Assembly (NCBI GenBank): GCA_937883885.1
Contig: CAKZXL010000897.1
Coordinates: 1 to 28,740, forward strand
Direction: 5' to 3'
DNA: 28,740 bases
From: an uncultured Aquincola sp.
GTDB taxonomy: Bacteria; Pseudomonadota; Gammaproteobacteria; Burkholderiales; Burkholderiaceae
Shown: positions 22,441 to 28,740 of the stretch, piece after piece
How the letters are laid out: each line of letters starts with the position of its first letter
Position numbering within the stretch: the stretch's first letter is position 1
Program-made: the position numbers and the translations under genes
Notes under the pieces: generated by a model
Seen by the model: the letters and a program-made list of their open reading frames with translations, nothing else
Database searches by the model: none
Told to the model about the DNA's origin: nothing

Positions 22441-22782
22441 ATGAGTCGGCACTACTTCGACACATTTCACAAAGGATTTTCCGTCACCGTACTACTCGGC
22501 TGGGATCGGCCGATGAACTACTTCTTCTTGGTCATCGAGAAGCCAACCGAGTTGATCGACGACACCATGAAGGTCGAGAGCGACGACTTCTTGTACAGCA
22601 ATCTGCACGAGAGCGATCCGTTCAACCATGACCTGGACTACTACCGTGAGGTCTTGCGTCATTTTCAGATCCTTGTGCCGGAAAGCCTGTTCATCGAGGT
22701 CCAGCACGACGCTGAAAGGAATGTCGGCAACCGCGTAGTCAAGCATCAGGCCGACGGTTCGTTCACCGAACGTGAACTCTGA
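22441..22782 (+). CDS. Conserved ICE protein of unknown function (113 aa)
   Basis: A small acidic protein, HYFDTFHKGFSVTVLLGWDR, PMNYFFLVIEKPTELIDD, then DYYREVLRHFQILVPESLF and a tail GNRVVKHQADGSF. The pattern looks like a small beta-sheet domain with one helix. No family recognised. The start follows GAGGAG (22428-22433). The spacer before it has a TTCATCC box (22375) and a CGGGG/CCCCG hairpin. Confidence 0.83.
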   Translation: MSRHYFDTFHKGFSVTVLLGWDRPMNYFFLVIEKPTELIDDTMKVESDDFLYSNLHESDPFNHDLDYYREVLRHFQILVPESLFIEVQHDAERNVGNRVVKHQADGSFTEREL

Positions 22783-22864
22783 GTAGTCCGCGTTCTTTCA
22801 TCCCTAACGGGGCATTCACTGCCCCTGCGGGTGGTGGTGCCCCTCACTCATTGAGGACTCCACC

Positions 22865-23521
22865 ATGTCTGCATCTTCATCCCCACAGCTGCTGTACCGC
22901 ATCGACGAATGCGGCGACGTGATGGCCGATGCCTGCGTCTGCGGCGAAGACGGCGATCTGGTCTTTCTGTCGGTCTGGGCGCGGGACACCGCGATCCAGC
23001 AGTTTCTCGCCCGGCTCACCTTGGGCCGCGACGAGGATGGACTGGACCAGTTCCATCTCATCACCGACCAGGGCGGCTCCGTGCCCGTGTTCGTTCCCTC
23101 GGTCGAGCGTCTGGAAAAGCGCTTGACCCGCAGCTATCGCCGCACCCTGTTCGGGTCGCTCGTCAATCTCTGGCTGTTCGATCGGCGCTGCATCCGGCCG
23201 GACAAGGCCACCACCAGCGCGCTCGCACTGTTGCCGCGCGCGGCGGCCGATCCTACGTCGCGCCTCTGGCTGCTCGTCAAGGAGACGTGCCCGCTGCCCT
23301 TGCTGGATCACTGGCAAGGGACGGTGCTGGCACTGCTGCGAGACCGCGACATGCTCCGCGACCTGCCGACGGCCCTCGGGCCGCTGCGTGGATTTCGTCT
23401 GGGGCTGGACGTGCCAGCGCTCACCGAAGCGCTGGGCAGCCTGATCCGCCAGGGCGTACTGACCGCCCATCCGCTCCCGCAGCCGGCGACCACCCAACGG
23501 TCGCTGGAAGCGGTGGCCTGA
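22865..23521 (+). CDS. Conserved ICE protein of unknown function (218 aa)
   Basis: The N-terminal part is beta-rich (QLLYRIDECGDVMADACVCG, LVFLSVWARDTAIQQF), the middle basic (VERLEKRLTRSYRRTLFGSL), and the C-terminal half helical (HWQGTVLALLRDRDMLRDLP, DVPALTEALGSLIRQGVL). Four cysteines occur but not in a zinc-binding arrangement that I recognise. No family known to me. TTGAGGA upstream (22851-22857) supports the start. It lies 66 nt before the DNA methyltransferase gene, so a role beside that enzyme is possible but unproven. Confidence 0.83.
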   Translation: MSASSSPQLLYRIDECGDVMADACVCGEDGDLVFLSVWARDTAIQQFLARLTLGRDEDGLDQFHLITDQGGSVPVFVPSVERLEKRLTRSYRRTLFGSLVNLWLFDRRCIRPDKATTSALALLPRAAADPTSRLWLLVKETCPLPLLDHWQGTVLALLRDRDMLRDLPTALGPLRGFRLGLDVPALTEALGSLIRQGVLTAHPLPQPATTQRSLEAVA

Positions 23522-23587
23522 CCCACGGCAGGTGCGTGTGACCGACACGCACCCGCTTTCCTTCATCCCCGCTACAGGAGATTTCTT

Positions 23588-24697
23588 ATGGCACTCATGT
23601 TCCCGCGGCTCGCCCGCAACTTCATCAAGGCTGGATATTTTCCGACCGACGAGCCCACGCTCGAAAGAGCGCTCAGCGCACTGGCGCCCGGCGACGGGCC
23701 GATGTGCATTCTCGATCCTTGTGCAGGCGAAGGCGTCGCCATCGCGGAGGCTGCGCATGCCCTCGGGCGTGACCAGGTCACCGCCTATGCGGTGGAGTTC
23801 GACCCGGAGCGCGCCAACCATGCGCGTCTGCTCGTCGATCACTGCATCCAGGGCGACCTCATGGACACCTTGATCGCACGCCAGAGCTTCGGTTTGCTGT
23901 GGCTCAACCCGCCATACGGGGATCTGTCCAAGGATGCGAACGGCAACATCGGCTACGACGGCAAGGGCCGCGCACGGCTGGAAAAGCTGTTCTATCAGCG
24001 CACGCTGCAACTGCTGCAGTACGACGGCATCTTGGTTTTCATCGTCCCGCACTACGTGCTTGACCAGGAACTGGTCGGTTGGCTCACGCGGCACTTTGCC
24101 GATCTGCGCATCTACCGAGCGGTGGATACGCAGTTCAAGCAGGTGGTCGTGTTCGGTCGCCGGGTCCGCCAGCGCGAGCTGGTGGGCGATGAGGTCAAGA
24201 ACGTCCGTGCTCGCCTGTTGCAGATCGGGCAAGGCGACCTGGAAGCGGAGGAACTGCCACCCGCGTGGCCATCGCTTCCGTATGCCGTCCCTGTCGCCCA
24301 GCACGAGCCGGAGCATTTCTACCGTCTGAGCATGGAGCCGGCGCAGTTCGCCGACGAAGTGCAGCGCCTGCATGGCCTGTGGCCGTCGTTCGAGACCCAT
24401 CTGGGCGCCGCCCAGCAGTCCTTGCGCCGCCCGGCGCGCGCATTGTCCCAGTGGCACCTGGCACTGGCCCTCGCGGCCGGCGCGATCTCCGGTGTCGTGC
24501 AGTCGAAGAACGGCCGCACCCTGGCCGTGAAAGGCGACACCTACAAGCAGAAGGCGACGACCACCGAATATCGCGAGCGCGATGACGGTTCAATCGCAGA
24601 GACACGCATCCTCACCGACAAGTTTGTCCCCGTGATTCGTGCCTGGGACTTGTCCCCGGACTCGGCCACCCTCGGCCGGATTCTCACCATCCACTGA
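23588..24697 (+). CDS. DUF6094-like class I DNA methyltransferase (NPPY type)
   Basis: 369 aa. S-adenosylmethionine-binding motif I is ILDPCAGEG (41-49), an acidic residue ends the next strand (AVEFDPERA, E70), D90 follows in IQGDLMD, and the catalytic NPPYG is at 107-111. This is the order of N6-adenine DNA methyltransferases. No obvious target-recognition domain of restriction type follows; the C-terminal half carries family sequence ending LTDKFVPVIRAWDLSP. The DUF6094 name is from memory. It may methylate ICE DNA to protect it in a new host or mark it for its own helicase. CAGGAG (23575-23580) gives the start; a GGTGCGTGT/ACACGCACC hairpin and a TTCATCC box precede it. Confidence 0.85.
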   Translation: MALMFPRLARNFIKAGYFPTDEPTLERALSALAPGDGPMCILDPCAGEGVAIAEAAHALGRDQVTAYAVEFDPERANHARLLVDHCIQGDLMDTLIARQSFGLLWLNPPYGDLSKDANGNIGYDGKGRARLEKLFYQRTLQLLQYDGILVFIVPHYVLDQELVGWLTRHFADLRIYRAVDTQFKQVVVFGRRVRQRELVGDEVKNVRARLLQIGQGDLEAEELPPAWPSLPYAVPVAQHEPEHFYRLSMEPAQFADEVQRLHGLWPSFETHLGAAQQSLRRPARALSQWHLALALAAGAISGVVQSKNGRTLAVKGDTYKQKATTTEYRERDDGSIAETRILTDKFVPVIRAWDLSPDSATLGRILTIH

Positions 24698-24752
24698 TCG
24701 CATCGGGCGGCTCGCCGCCTTGCTTCATTCATCCACCAGAAGGAGAACTCCC

Positions 24753-25073
24753 ATGCTTTCGCGTTTGTTCGCGCGGCGCGAGCCGCAAGCCCGTCCGTTG
24801 TTCGCCCTCGGTTCGCTGAGGCTGAGCGAGAAGGTGCACTGGTTGGCCAGCAAAGGCCTCATCGATCCCTTGCCTTATGTGCAGCGCCATGTGCGAGGCG
24901 ATTGGGGCGATGTCGACGAGACCACCCGCCAGGTCAATGATGTGGCACTCGACCAGGACAATCCCATGATCTCTCGCTACAGGATCACGCCGCAGCTGCT
25001 GCTGATCGTGATGACCAGCGAGGATCACCGCACCACCGTGGTCCAACTGCCCGAAGAGCAGTCCTCGATCTAG
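24753..25073 (+). CDS. Small ICE protein, paralogue A (106 aa)
   Basis: The core VRGDWGDVDETTRQVNDVAL followed by strands ISRYRITPQLLLIVMTSEDH and TTVVQLPEE is shared with the next gene (RHLSGDWGDLDEDDRRSNDA). The two are tandem paralogues. Members of this group are often labelled 'type I restriction endonuclease subunit M' in databases, a label that this sequence does not support: no methyltransferase motif exists. This copy has a basic N-terminal extension (LSRLFARREPQARPLF). AAGGAGAA precedes the ATG. Function unknown. Confidence 0.85.
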   Translation: MLSRLFARREPQARPLFALGSLRLSEKVHWLASKGLIDPLPYVQRHVRGDWGDVDETTRQVNDVALDQDNPMISRYRITPQLLLIVMTSEDHRTTVVQLPEEQSSI

Positions 25074-25159
25074 CACCAGCCCATTTCATCCACCCACCGG
25101 GGTCATGTCGCCCCGATGGGGACGCCATGGCCCTTTCTTTCATCGAAGGAGCTATCACC

Positions 25160-25468
25160 ATGGCAACTGTAATGTCCATCAGCGCGGCCCCCAATCTGCG
25201 CTTCTCGCCGGGTGCGACGGTCATGACCGTCGGCGTGGCCAATCTGGTCGAACAGGGACGGCTCAACCCGAGCCCGTACCTTCGCCGCCACCTCAGCGGC
25301 GACTGGGGCGACCTCGACGAGGACGATCGGCGATCGAACGATGCCGCGCTGGCATCGGGCGAGGCCCGGTTGCTCTCTTCGTACCAGGTCGATCCCGATC
25401 TGAAACTCTGGATCATCACTGAGTGGGACCGCAGCGTCACGACGCTGTTGTTACCCAGCGAGTATTGA
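25160..25468 (+). CDS. Small ICE protein, paralogue B (102 aa)
   Basis: Second of the tandem pair, with the same GDWGDLDEDDRRSND core, a following strand LKLWIITEWDRSVTTLLLP and the same total layout. Its N-terminus differs from copy A (ISAAPNLRFSPGATVMTVGV), where copy A has an arginine-rich segment. GAAGGAG (25145-25151) precedes the ATG. A TTCATCC box is at 25085. The pair probably arose by duplication including the spacer, and may have split a task between two partners. Function unknown. Confidence 0.85.
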   Translation: MATVMSISAAPNLRFSPGATVMTVGVANLVEQGRLNPSPYLRRHLSGDWGDLDEDDRRSNDAALASGEARLLSSYQVDPDLKLWIITEWDRSVTTLLLPSEY

Positions 25469-25503
25469 TTTCCGGGCGGCTGCGCGCCGTCCACCCACCT
25501 TCA

Positions 25504-25553
25504 CCCCCAGGGGCATACATCGCCCCTGGGGGCGGTGCATGCCCCATTTTTTT
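25504..25553 (+). promoter_or_regulatory. Overlapping hairpin and terminator before the helicase gene (attenuator candidate)
   Basis: CCCCCAGGGGC (25504-25514) is the exact inverse of 25522-25532. The G-rich end of that arm (25529-25533, GGGGC) can instead pair with GCCCC (25541-25545), which is followed by seven T (25547-25553). The two folds share 25529-25532 and exclude each other. The T-run ends where the GGAG site (25554-25557) of the helicase gene begins. Confidence 0.6.
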
Positions 25554-25564
25554 GGAGCATCACC

Positions 25565-27850
25565 ATGACCATGCAACTCGAAGCGGCCCCCGCCGCACCT
25601 TCCATGCCCGCCACGGGCGATCTGTTCAACCCTGCGGACAGCGAAAGCGATCTGTCTTTCAGCCTGCAGGATTTCGTCACCGAGTTTGGGGATGAGTTAC
25701 TCGACTCCCTCAACCGGGCCAACCCGCCCGTTTACAACGGTGTGCCGCGCGCCAACCGCCAGCTCGTCCTCGCCAGCCTCAAGCGGCAGCTGTTCCCCGC
25801 CCAGGCCGAGGTCGTCCATGCGGCCGCCGAACTGCTCGTCAATCAGGGCGAGCGCGCGGCCATCGTCAATGGCGAGATGGGGACGGGAAAAACCACCGTC
25901 GGCATCGCGCTAGGGGCGGTGCTCAACGCGGAAGGCTATCGCCGCACGCTCGTCCTCAGCCCGCCCCATCTAGTCTACAAATGGCGGCGCGAGATCCTCG
26001 AAACCGTCGCCGGTGCGAAAGTCTGGGTGCTCAACGGCCCGGACACATTGCTCAAGTTGATCAAGCTGCGCGAGCAGTTGAACGTGCCGGCCGAAGGGCA
26101 GGAGTTCTTCATCATCGGCAGGGTCAGAATGCGGATGGGATTCCACTGGAAGCCCGCCTTCGTCCGCAAACGCACCCGTTACGGCATGGTCGGCGCCTGC
26201 CCGCACTGCGGGACGATGGTCACTGATCTCGACGGCGAGCCGGTCAGTGCTCTGGAGCTGGAGGCGGAAGAAACCCGCCGCAAGTGCCATGTCTGCGACG
26301 GCGCACTCTGGACGCTGATGCGGCCACGTAGCCTGTCGGGCAGTGATCAGTCCTCGGCGGTGCTGCGTGCGCTGAAGAGAATCCCGACCATCGGCGAGGC
26401 CACGGCCAACAAGCTGATGAAGACCTTCGGCGATTCGTTCCTGGCGTCGATGCTCGGCGACAACCTGCACAACTTCATCAACCTGATGGACGAGCGCGGG
26501 GAGTTGGTGTTTTCCGACCGGCAGGCGCAGCGCATGGAACGCGCCATGTCCTCAATGGAGTTCGGCTTCGGAGAAGGCGGCTATCAGCCCTCGGAATATG
26601 TGAAGCGGTATCTGCCGCAAAGCACCTTCGACTTGCTCATCGCAGATGAAGCCCATGAATACAAAACGGGTGGATCGGCGCAGGGCCAGGCGATGGGCGT
26701 CATCGCAGCCAAGGCACGCAAGACCGTACTGCTAACCGGTACCCTCATGGGGGGCTATGCAGACGATCTCTTTCATTTGCTGTTCCGGGCCTTGCCCGCG
26801 AGGATGATCGAAGATGGTTACCGCCCGAGCGCCAGCGGCAGCATGAATGCCGCTGCCATGGCGTTTATGAGGGACCATGGTGTCCTCAAGGACATCTATT
26901 CCGAGAGCAACGGGCCGGCCCACAAGACCGCCAAAGGCTCGAAGATCACCGTCAGAACGGTCAAGGCACCCGGGTTCGGGCCGAAAGGCGTACTGCGCTG
27001 CGTGCTGCCGTACACGATCTTCCTCAAGCTCAGAGACATCGGCGGCGTGCTGCCGCCGTATGACGAAGAGTTCCGGGAGGTCGCCATGGATGCCGGGCAG
27101 GCCGACGCCTACCGCAATCTGGCCGCCAGCCTGACGGCGGAACTCAAGGAGGCCCTGCGCAAGCGGGATACCACCTTGCTGGGCGTAGTCCTCAATGTGC
27201 TGTTGGCGTGGTCCGACTGCTGCTTCCGGGCAGAAACCGTGCGCCACCCGCGTACGCGCCAGGTCCTGGCCTTCACACCGGCCCAGTTCAACGAGCTGGA
27301 GATCATGCCGAAAGAGCGTGAGCTGATCGACATCTGCCGCGAGGAGAAAGCCGCGGGTCGTAAGACCCTGGTGTACTCCGTCTACACCGGCACGCGCGAT
27401 ACCACCAGCCGTTTGAAGATGTTGCTGGAGCAAGAGGGTTTTCGGGTGGCGGTACTGCGCGCAAGCGTGGATGCCTCTCGCCGCGAAGACTGGATTGCCG
27501 AGCAGCTCGATCGCGGGATCGACGTCCTCATCACGAATCCGGAACTGGTGAAAACCGGCCTGGATTTGCTGGAGTTCCCCACGATTGTGTTCATGCAGTC
27601 GGGGTGGAACATCTACACGTTGCAACAAGCCGCGCGCCGGTCATGGCGGATCGGCCAGAAGCAGCATGTGAAGGTGATCTACCTGGGGTATGCGGCCACG
27701 TCGCAGATGACGTGCTTGGCCCTGATGGCGAAGAAGATCCTGGTATCGCAGAGCACCTCCGGCGACGTCCCGGAATCGGGGCTGGATGTGCTCAACCAGG
27801 ACGGCGATTCGATCGAGGTCGCCCTGGCCCGGCAACTCGTCGCGGCCTGA
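25565..27850 (+). CDS. SNF2-like DEAH helicase with zinc ribbon
   Basis: 761 aa superfamily 2 ATPase. Motif I GEMGTGKTT is at 103-111, motif Ia at LVLSPPHLVYKWRREI, DEAH in LLIADEAHEYK near 360, motif III in LLTGTLMGG, and motif VI near 688 as QQAARRSWRIGQKQ, a hallmark of SNF2-type proteins. Between motifs Ia and II an insertion carries CPHC (212-215) and CHVC (about 240-243), a zinc ribbon, followed by a helix-hairpin-helix-like stretch (RIPTIGEATANKLMKTFGDS). Such enzymes move along double-stranded DNA rather than unwind it. It follows the methyltransferase and paralogue genes and is probably the last gene of that unit. GGAG lies 7 nt before the ATG, directly after a candidate attenuator. 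Confidence 0.9.
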   Translation: MTMQLEAAPAAPSMPATGDLFNPADSESDLSFSLQDFVTEFGDELLDSLNRANPPVYNGVPRANRQLVLASLKRQLFPAQAEVVHAAAELLVNQGERAAIVNGEMGTGKTTVGIALGAVLNAEGYRRTLVLSPPHLVYKWRREILETVAGAKVWVLNGPDTLLKLIKLREQLNVPAEGQEFFIIGRVRMRMGFHWKPAFVRKRTRYGMVGACPHCGTMVTDLDGEPVSALELEAEETRRKCHVCDGALWTLMRPRSLSGSDQSSAVLRALKRIPTIGEATANKLMKTFGDSFLASMLGDNLHNFINLMDERGELVFSDRQAQRMERAMSSMEFGFGEGGYQPSEYVKRYLPQSTFDLLIADEAHEYKTGGSAQGQAMGVIAAKARKTVLLTGTLMGGYADDLFHLLFRALPARMIEDGYRPSASGSMNAAAMAFMRDHGVLKDIYSESNGPAHKTAKGSKITVRTVKAPGFGPKGVLRCVLPYTIFLKLRDIGGVLPPYDEEFREVAMDAGQADAYRNLAASLTAELKEALRKRDTTLLGVVLNVLLAWSDCCFRAETVRHPRTRQVLAFTPAQFNELEIMPKERELIDICREEKAAGRKTLVYSVYTGTRDTTSRLKMLLEQEGFRVAVLRASVDASRREDWIAEQLDRGIDVLITNPELVKTGLDLLEFPTIVFMQSGWNIYTLQQAARRSWRIGQKQHVKVIYLGYAATSQMTCLALMAKKILVSQSTSGDVPESGLDVLNQDGDSIEVALARQLVAA

Positions 27851-27863
27851 TACTCTCGTTCAT

Positions 27864-27894
27864 GCCGGCGTCCCTCTGGGCGCCGGCTTTTTTT
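27864..27894 (+). terminator. Strong intrinsic terminator after the helicase gene
   Basis: GCCGGCG/CGCCGGC (27864-27870/27881-27887) with a 10-nt loop, then seven T (27888-27894). It marks the end of the accessory block. Confidence 0.93.
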
Positions 27895-27980
27895 ATTCCT
27901 GCACAGTACCTTCAATCGTCGCCATGACGCCCAGCGTCGGGGTCGTTAAACTGGGCGGACATACGCAGATCTCGAGGGGC

Positions 27981-28740
27981 ATGATGGTCATGGTGATCGA
28001 AGCAGCCTACGCGAATGGCACTGGCGTCGCGAATGCACTGCGCATGTCGCAGGCCCAGTGGCTGGGGCTGCAACGGAACTATCACGTCGGCGATCTGCTA
28101 ATGCCATGCTGCAATGCTCCAGCCGTCCCCAAGATCAGTGCCAATGGCCATCCTTTCTTCGCGCATCTAAGCGGTGCCTGCAGCACTTCCGAAGAAAGCC
28201 AGTGGCACCTCGCGGCCAAGATACTGGTGCGCAGCGTTTTGGAGGATCTTGGTTGCCGAGCCTCGGTTGAGGTTCCAGGGAGCAGCGAAACCAGCCGCTG
28301 GAAAGCCGATGTCTGGGGCGAGCGTGGCGAGGCCAAGTTGGCTATCGAGATCCAAAGGTCATATCAGTCGCTGCGTGACTACCGTACCCGGCAAAAGAAA
28401 TATCGGGCCGAGGGCATCAAGGCGCTTTGGTTGCTAAGACAAGAGAGATACAGCACTCTCACGAGGAGCATGAGCAAGGAGCGACTGCGGACCGAGTTCG
28501 GAGGAAAATTCCCTCCAGCCGGGCACTTCGGCCCATGTCTCGCAGATGTGCCTATAGCAATGCTCGAGTTGGAGCCGACCACCACGATCACAGGTGCTGG
28601 ATTTTTCACCGCCAGTCTTCCGGATTTACTCGAAGCAGTGCTTAGTGATCGCTTTCTTTGCGTAGATGGTCTTTGGTGCATCGACAACCTAGATGCGATG
28701 TCTCGTGCCGCCCAACTTGCGCGCGAACGTGCCGCAGCCC
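27981..28740 (+). CDS. CoiA-like nuclease family protein (runs off the window)
   Basis: The frame from 27981 stays open to the window end (253 codons, no stop). The product matches the CoiA-like (PD-D/E-XK) pattern: PFFAHLSG near 58-65, EESQWHLAAKILVRSVLE at 71-88, SRWKADVWGE at 105-114 with the acidic D110, and LAIEIQRSYQSLRDYRTR at 120-137 with E-x-Q. Related proteins are annotated as competence protein CoiA in streptococci but occur widely on mobile elements, where they may act as defence or DNA-processing nucleases. GAGGGG (27974-27979) precedes a run of three in-frame ATGs (27981, 27984, 27990); which is used is open. Codons such as CTA, TTG, AGA and AGG are commoner than in the neighbours, suggesting recently acquired cargo. 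Confidence 0.78.
   Translation, partial: MMVMVIEAAYANGTGVANALRMSQAQWLGLQRNYHVGDLLMPCCNAPAVPKISANGHPFFAHLSGACSTSEESQWHLAAKILVRSVLEDLGCRASVEVPGSSETSRWKADVWGERGEAKLAIEIQRSYQSLRDYRTRQKKYRAEGIKALWLLRQERYSTLTRSMSKERLRTEFGGKFPPAGHFGPCLADVPIAMLELEPTTTITGAGFFTASLPDLLEAVLSDRFLCVDGLWCIDNLDAMSRAAQLARERAAA

Overview
The window is the chromosome junction and first ~28 kb of an integrative and conjugative element (ICE) of the ICEclc/PAGI-2/PFGI-1 class in a GC-rich gammaproteobacterium-like host (Pseudomonas or Xanthomonadaceae would fit; the sequence does not settle the species). All gene names and family calls come from motifs, gene order and memory of these families, not from a search.

Chromosome and junction (1-565): leftward tRNA-Glu(UUC) and tRNA-Gly(GCC) genes with a TTGACG-17-TAAAAT promoter, then a leftward intrinsic terminator that no longer has a gene in front of it. 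It is followed by an 18/19 copy of a tRNA-Gly 3' end (547-565). This is the distal att site left when an ICE entered a second tRNA-Gly gene. The displaced tRNA-Gly and the integrase should lie at the other ICE end, outside the window. Just inside the element a strong promoter points out across att (633-661), as expected of a promoter that drives the integrase only in the excised circle.

Control and replication block (1230-11355): bisR-like gene, then alpA-parA-shi-bisD-bisC (overlapping or nearly so), the STY4528-type replication gene, a 358-bp regulatory gap with two 39-bp repeats, an inrR-position TIGR03761-type gene, DUF3158, ssb and topB. In ICEclc this set is the bistable switch for transfer competence plus DNA processing. 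The STY4528-type gene contains a cluster of palindromes and an AT-rich patch that looks like an origin.

Decayed gap (11356-12308): hairpins, a perfect 19-bp inverted repeat and the last codons of a cytosine methyltransferase.

Accessory conserved block (12309-27850): a GHKL ATPase gene, many single-domain ICE genes (DUF3577 with an internal duplication, DUF932, DUF3275, several unrecognised), an NPPY-type DNA methyltransferase (DUF6094-like), two tandem paralogues and an SNF2-like helicase with a zinc ribbon. The spacers are the striking part. Five carry a ~100-nt leader (12063, 14065, 14957, 18098, 19437) with up to four stems whose paired bases change together, each heading a transcription unit, usually just after a terminator. 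Ten spacers carry a TTCATCC box, mostly followed by a GC hairpin before the ribosome binding site. Two genes have a terminator whose T-run abuts the ribosome binding site, suggesting attenuation. The repeated structured leader is the best candidate for an undescribed system here.

Right edge (27981-28740): a CoiA-like nuclease gene with less GC-rich codon use runs off the window and probably begins a cargo region.
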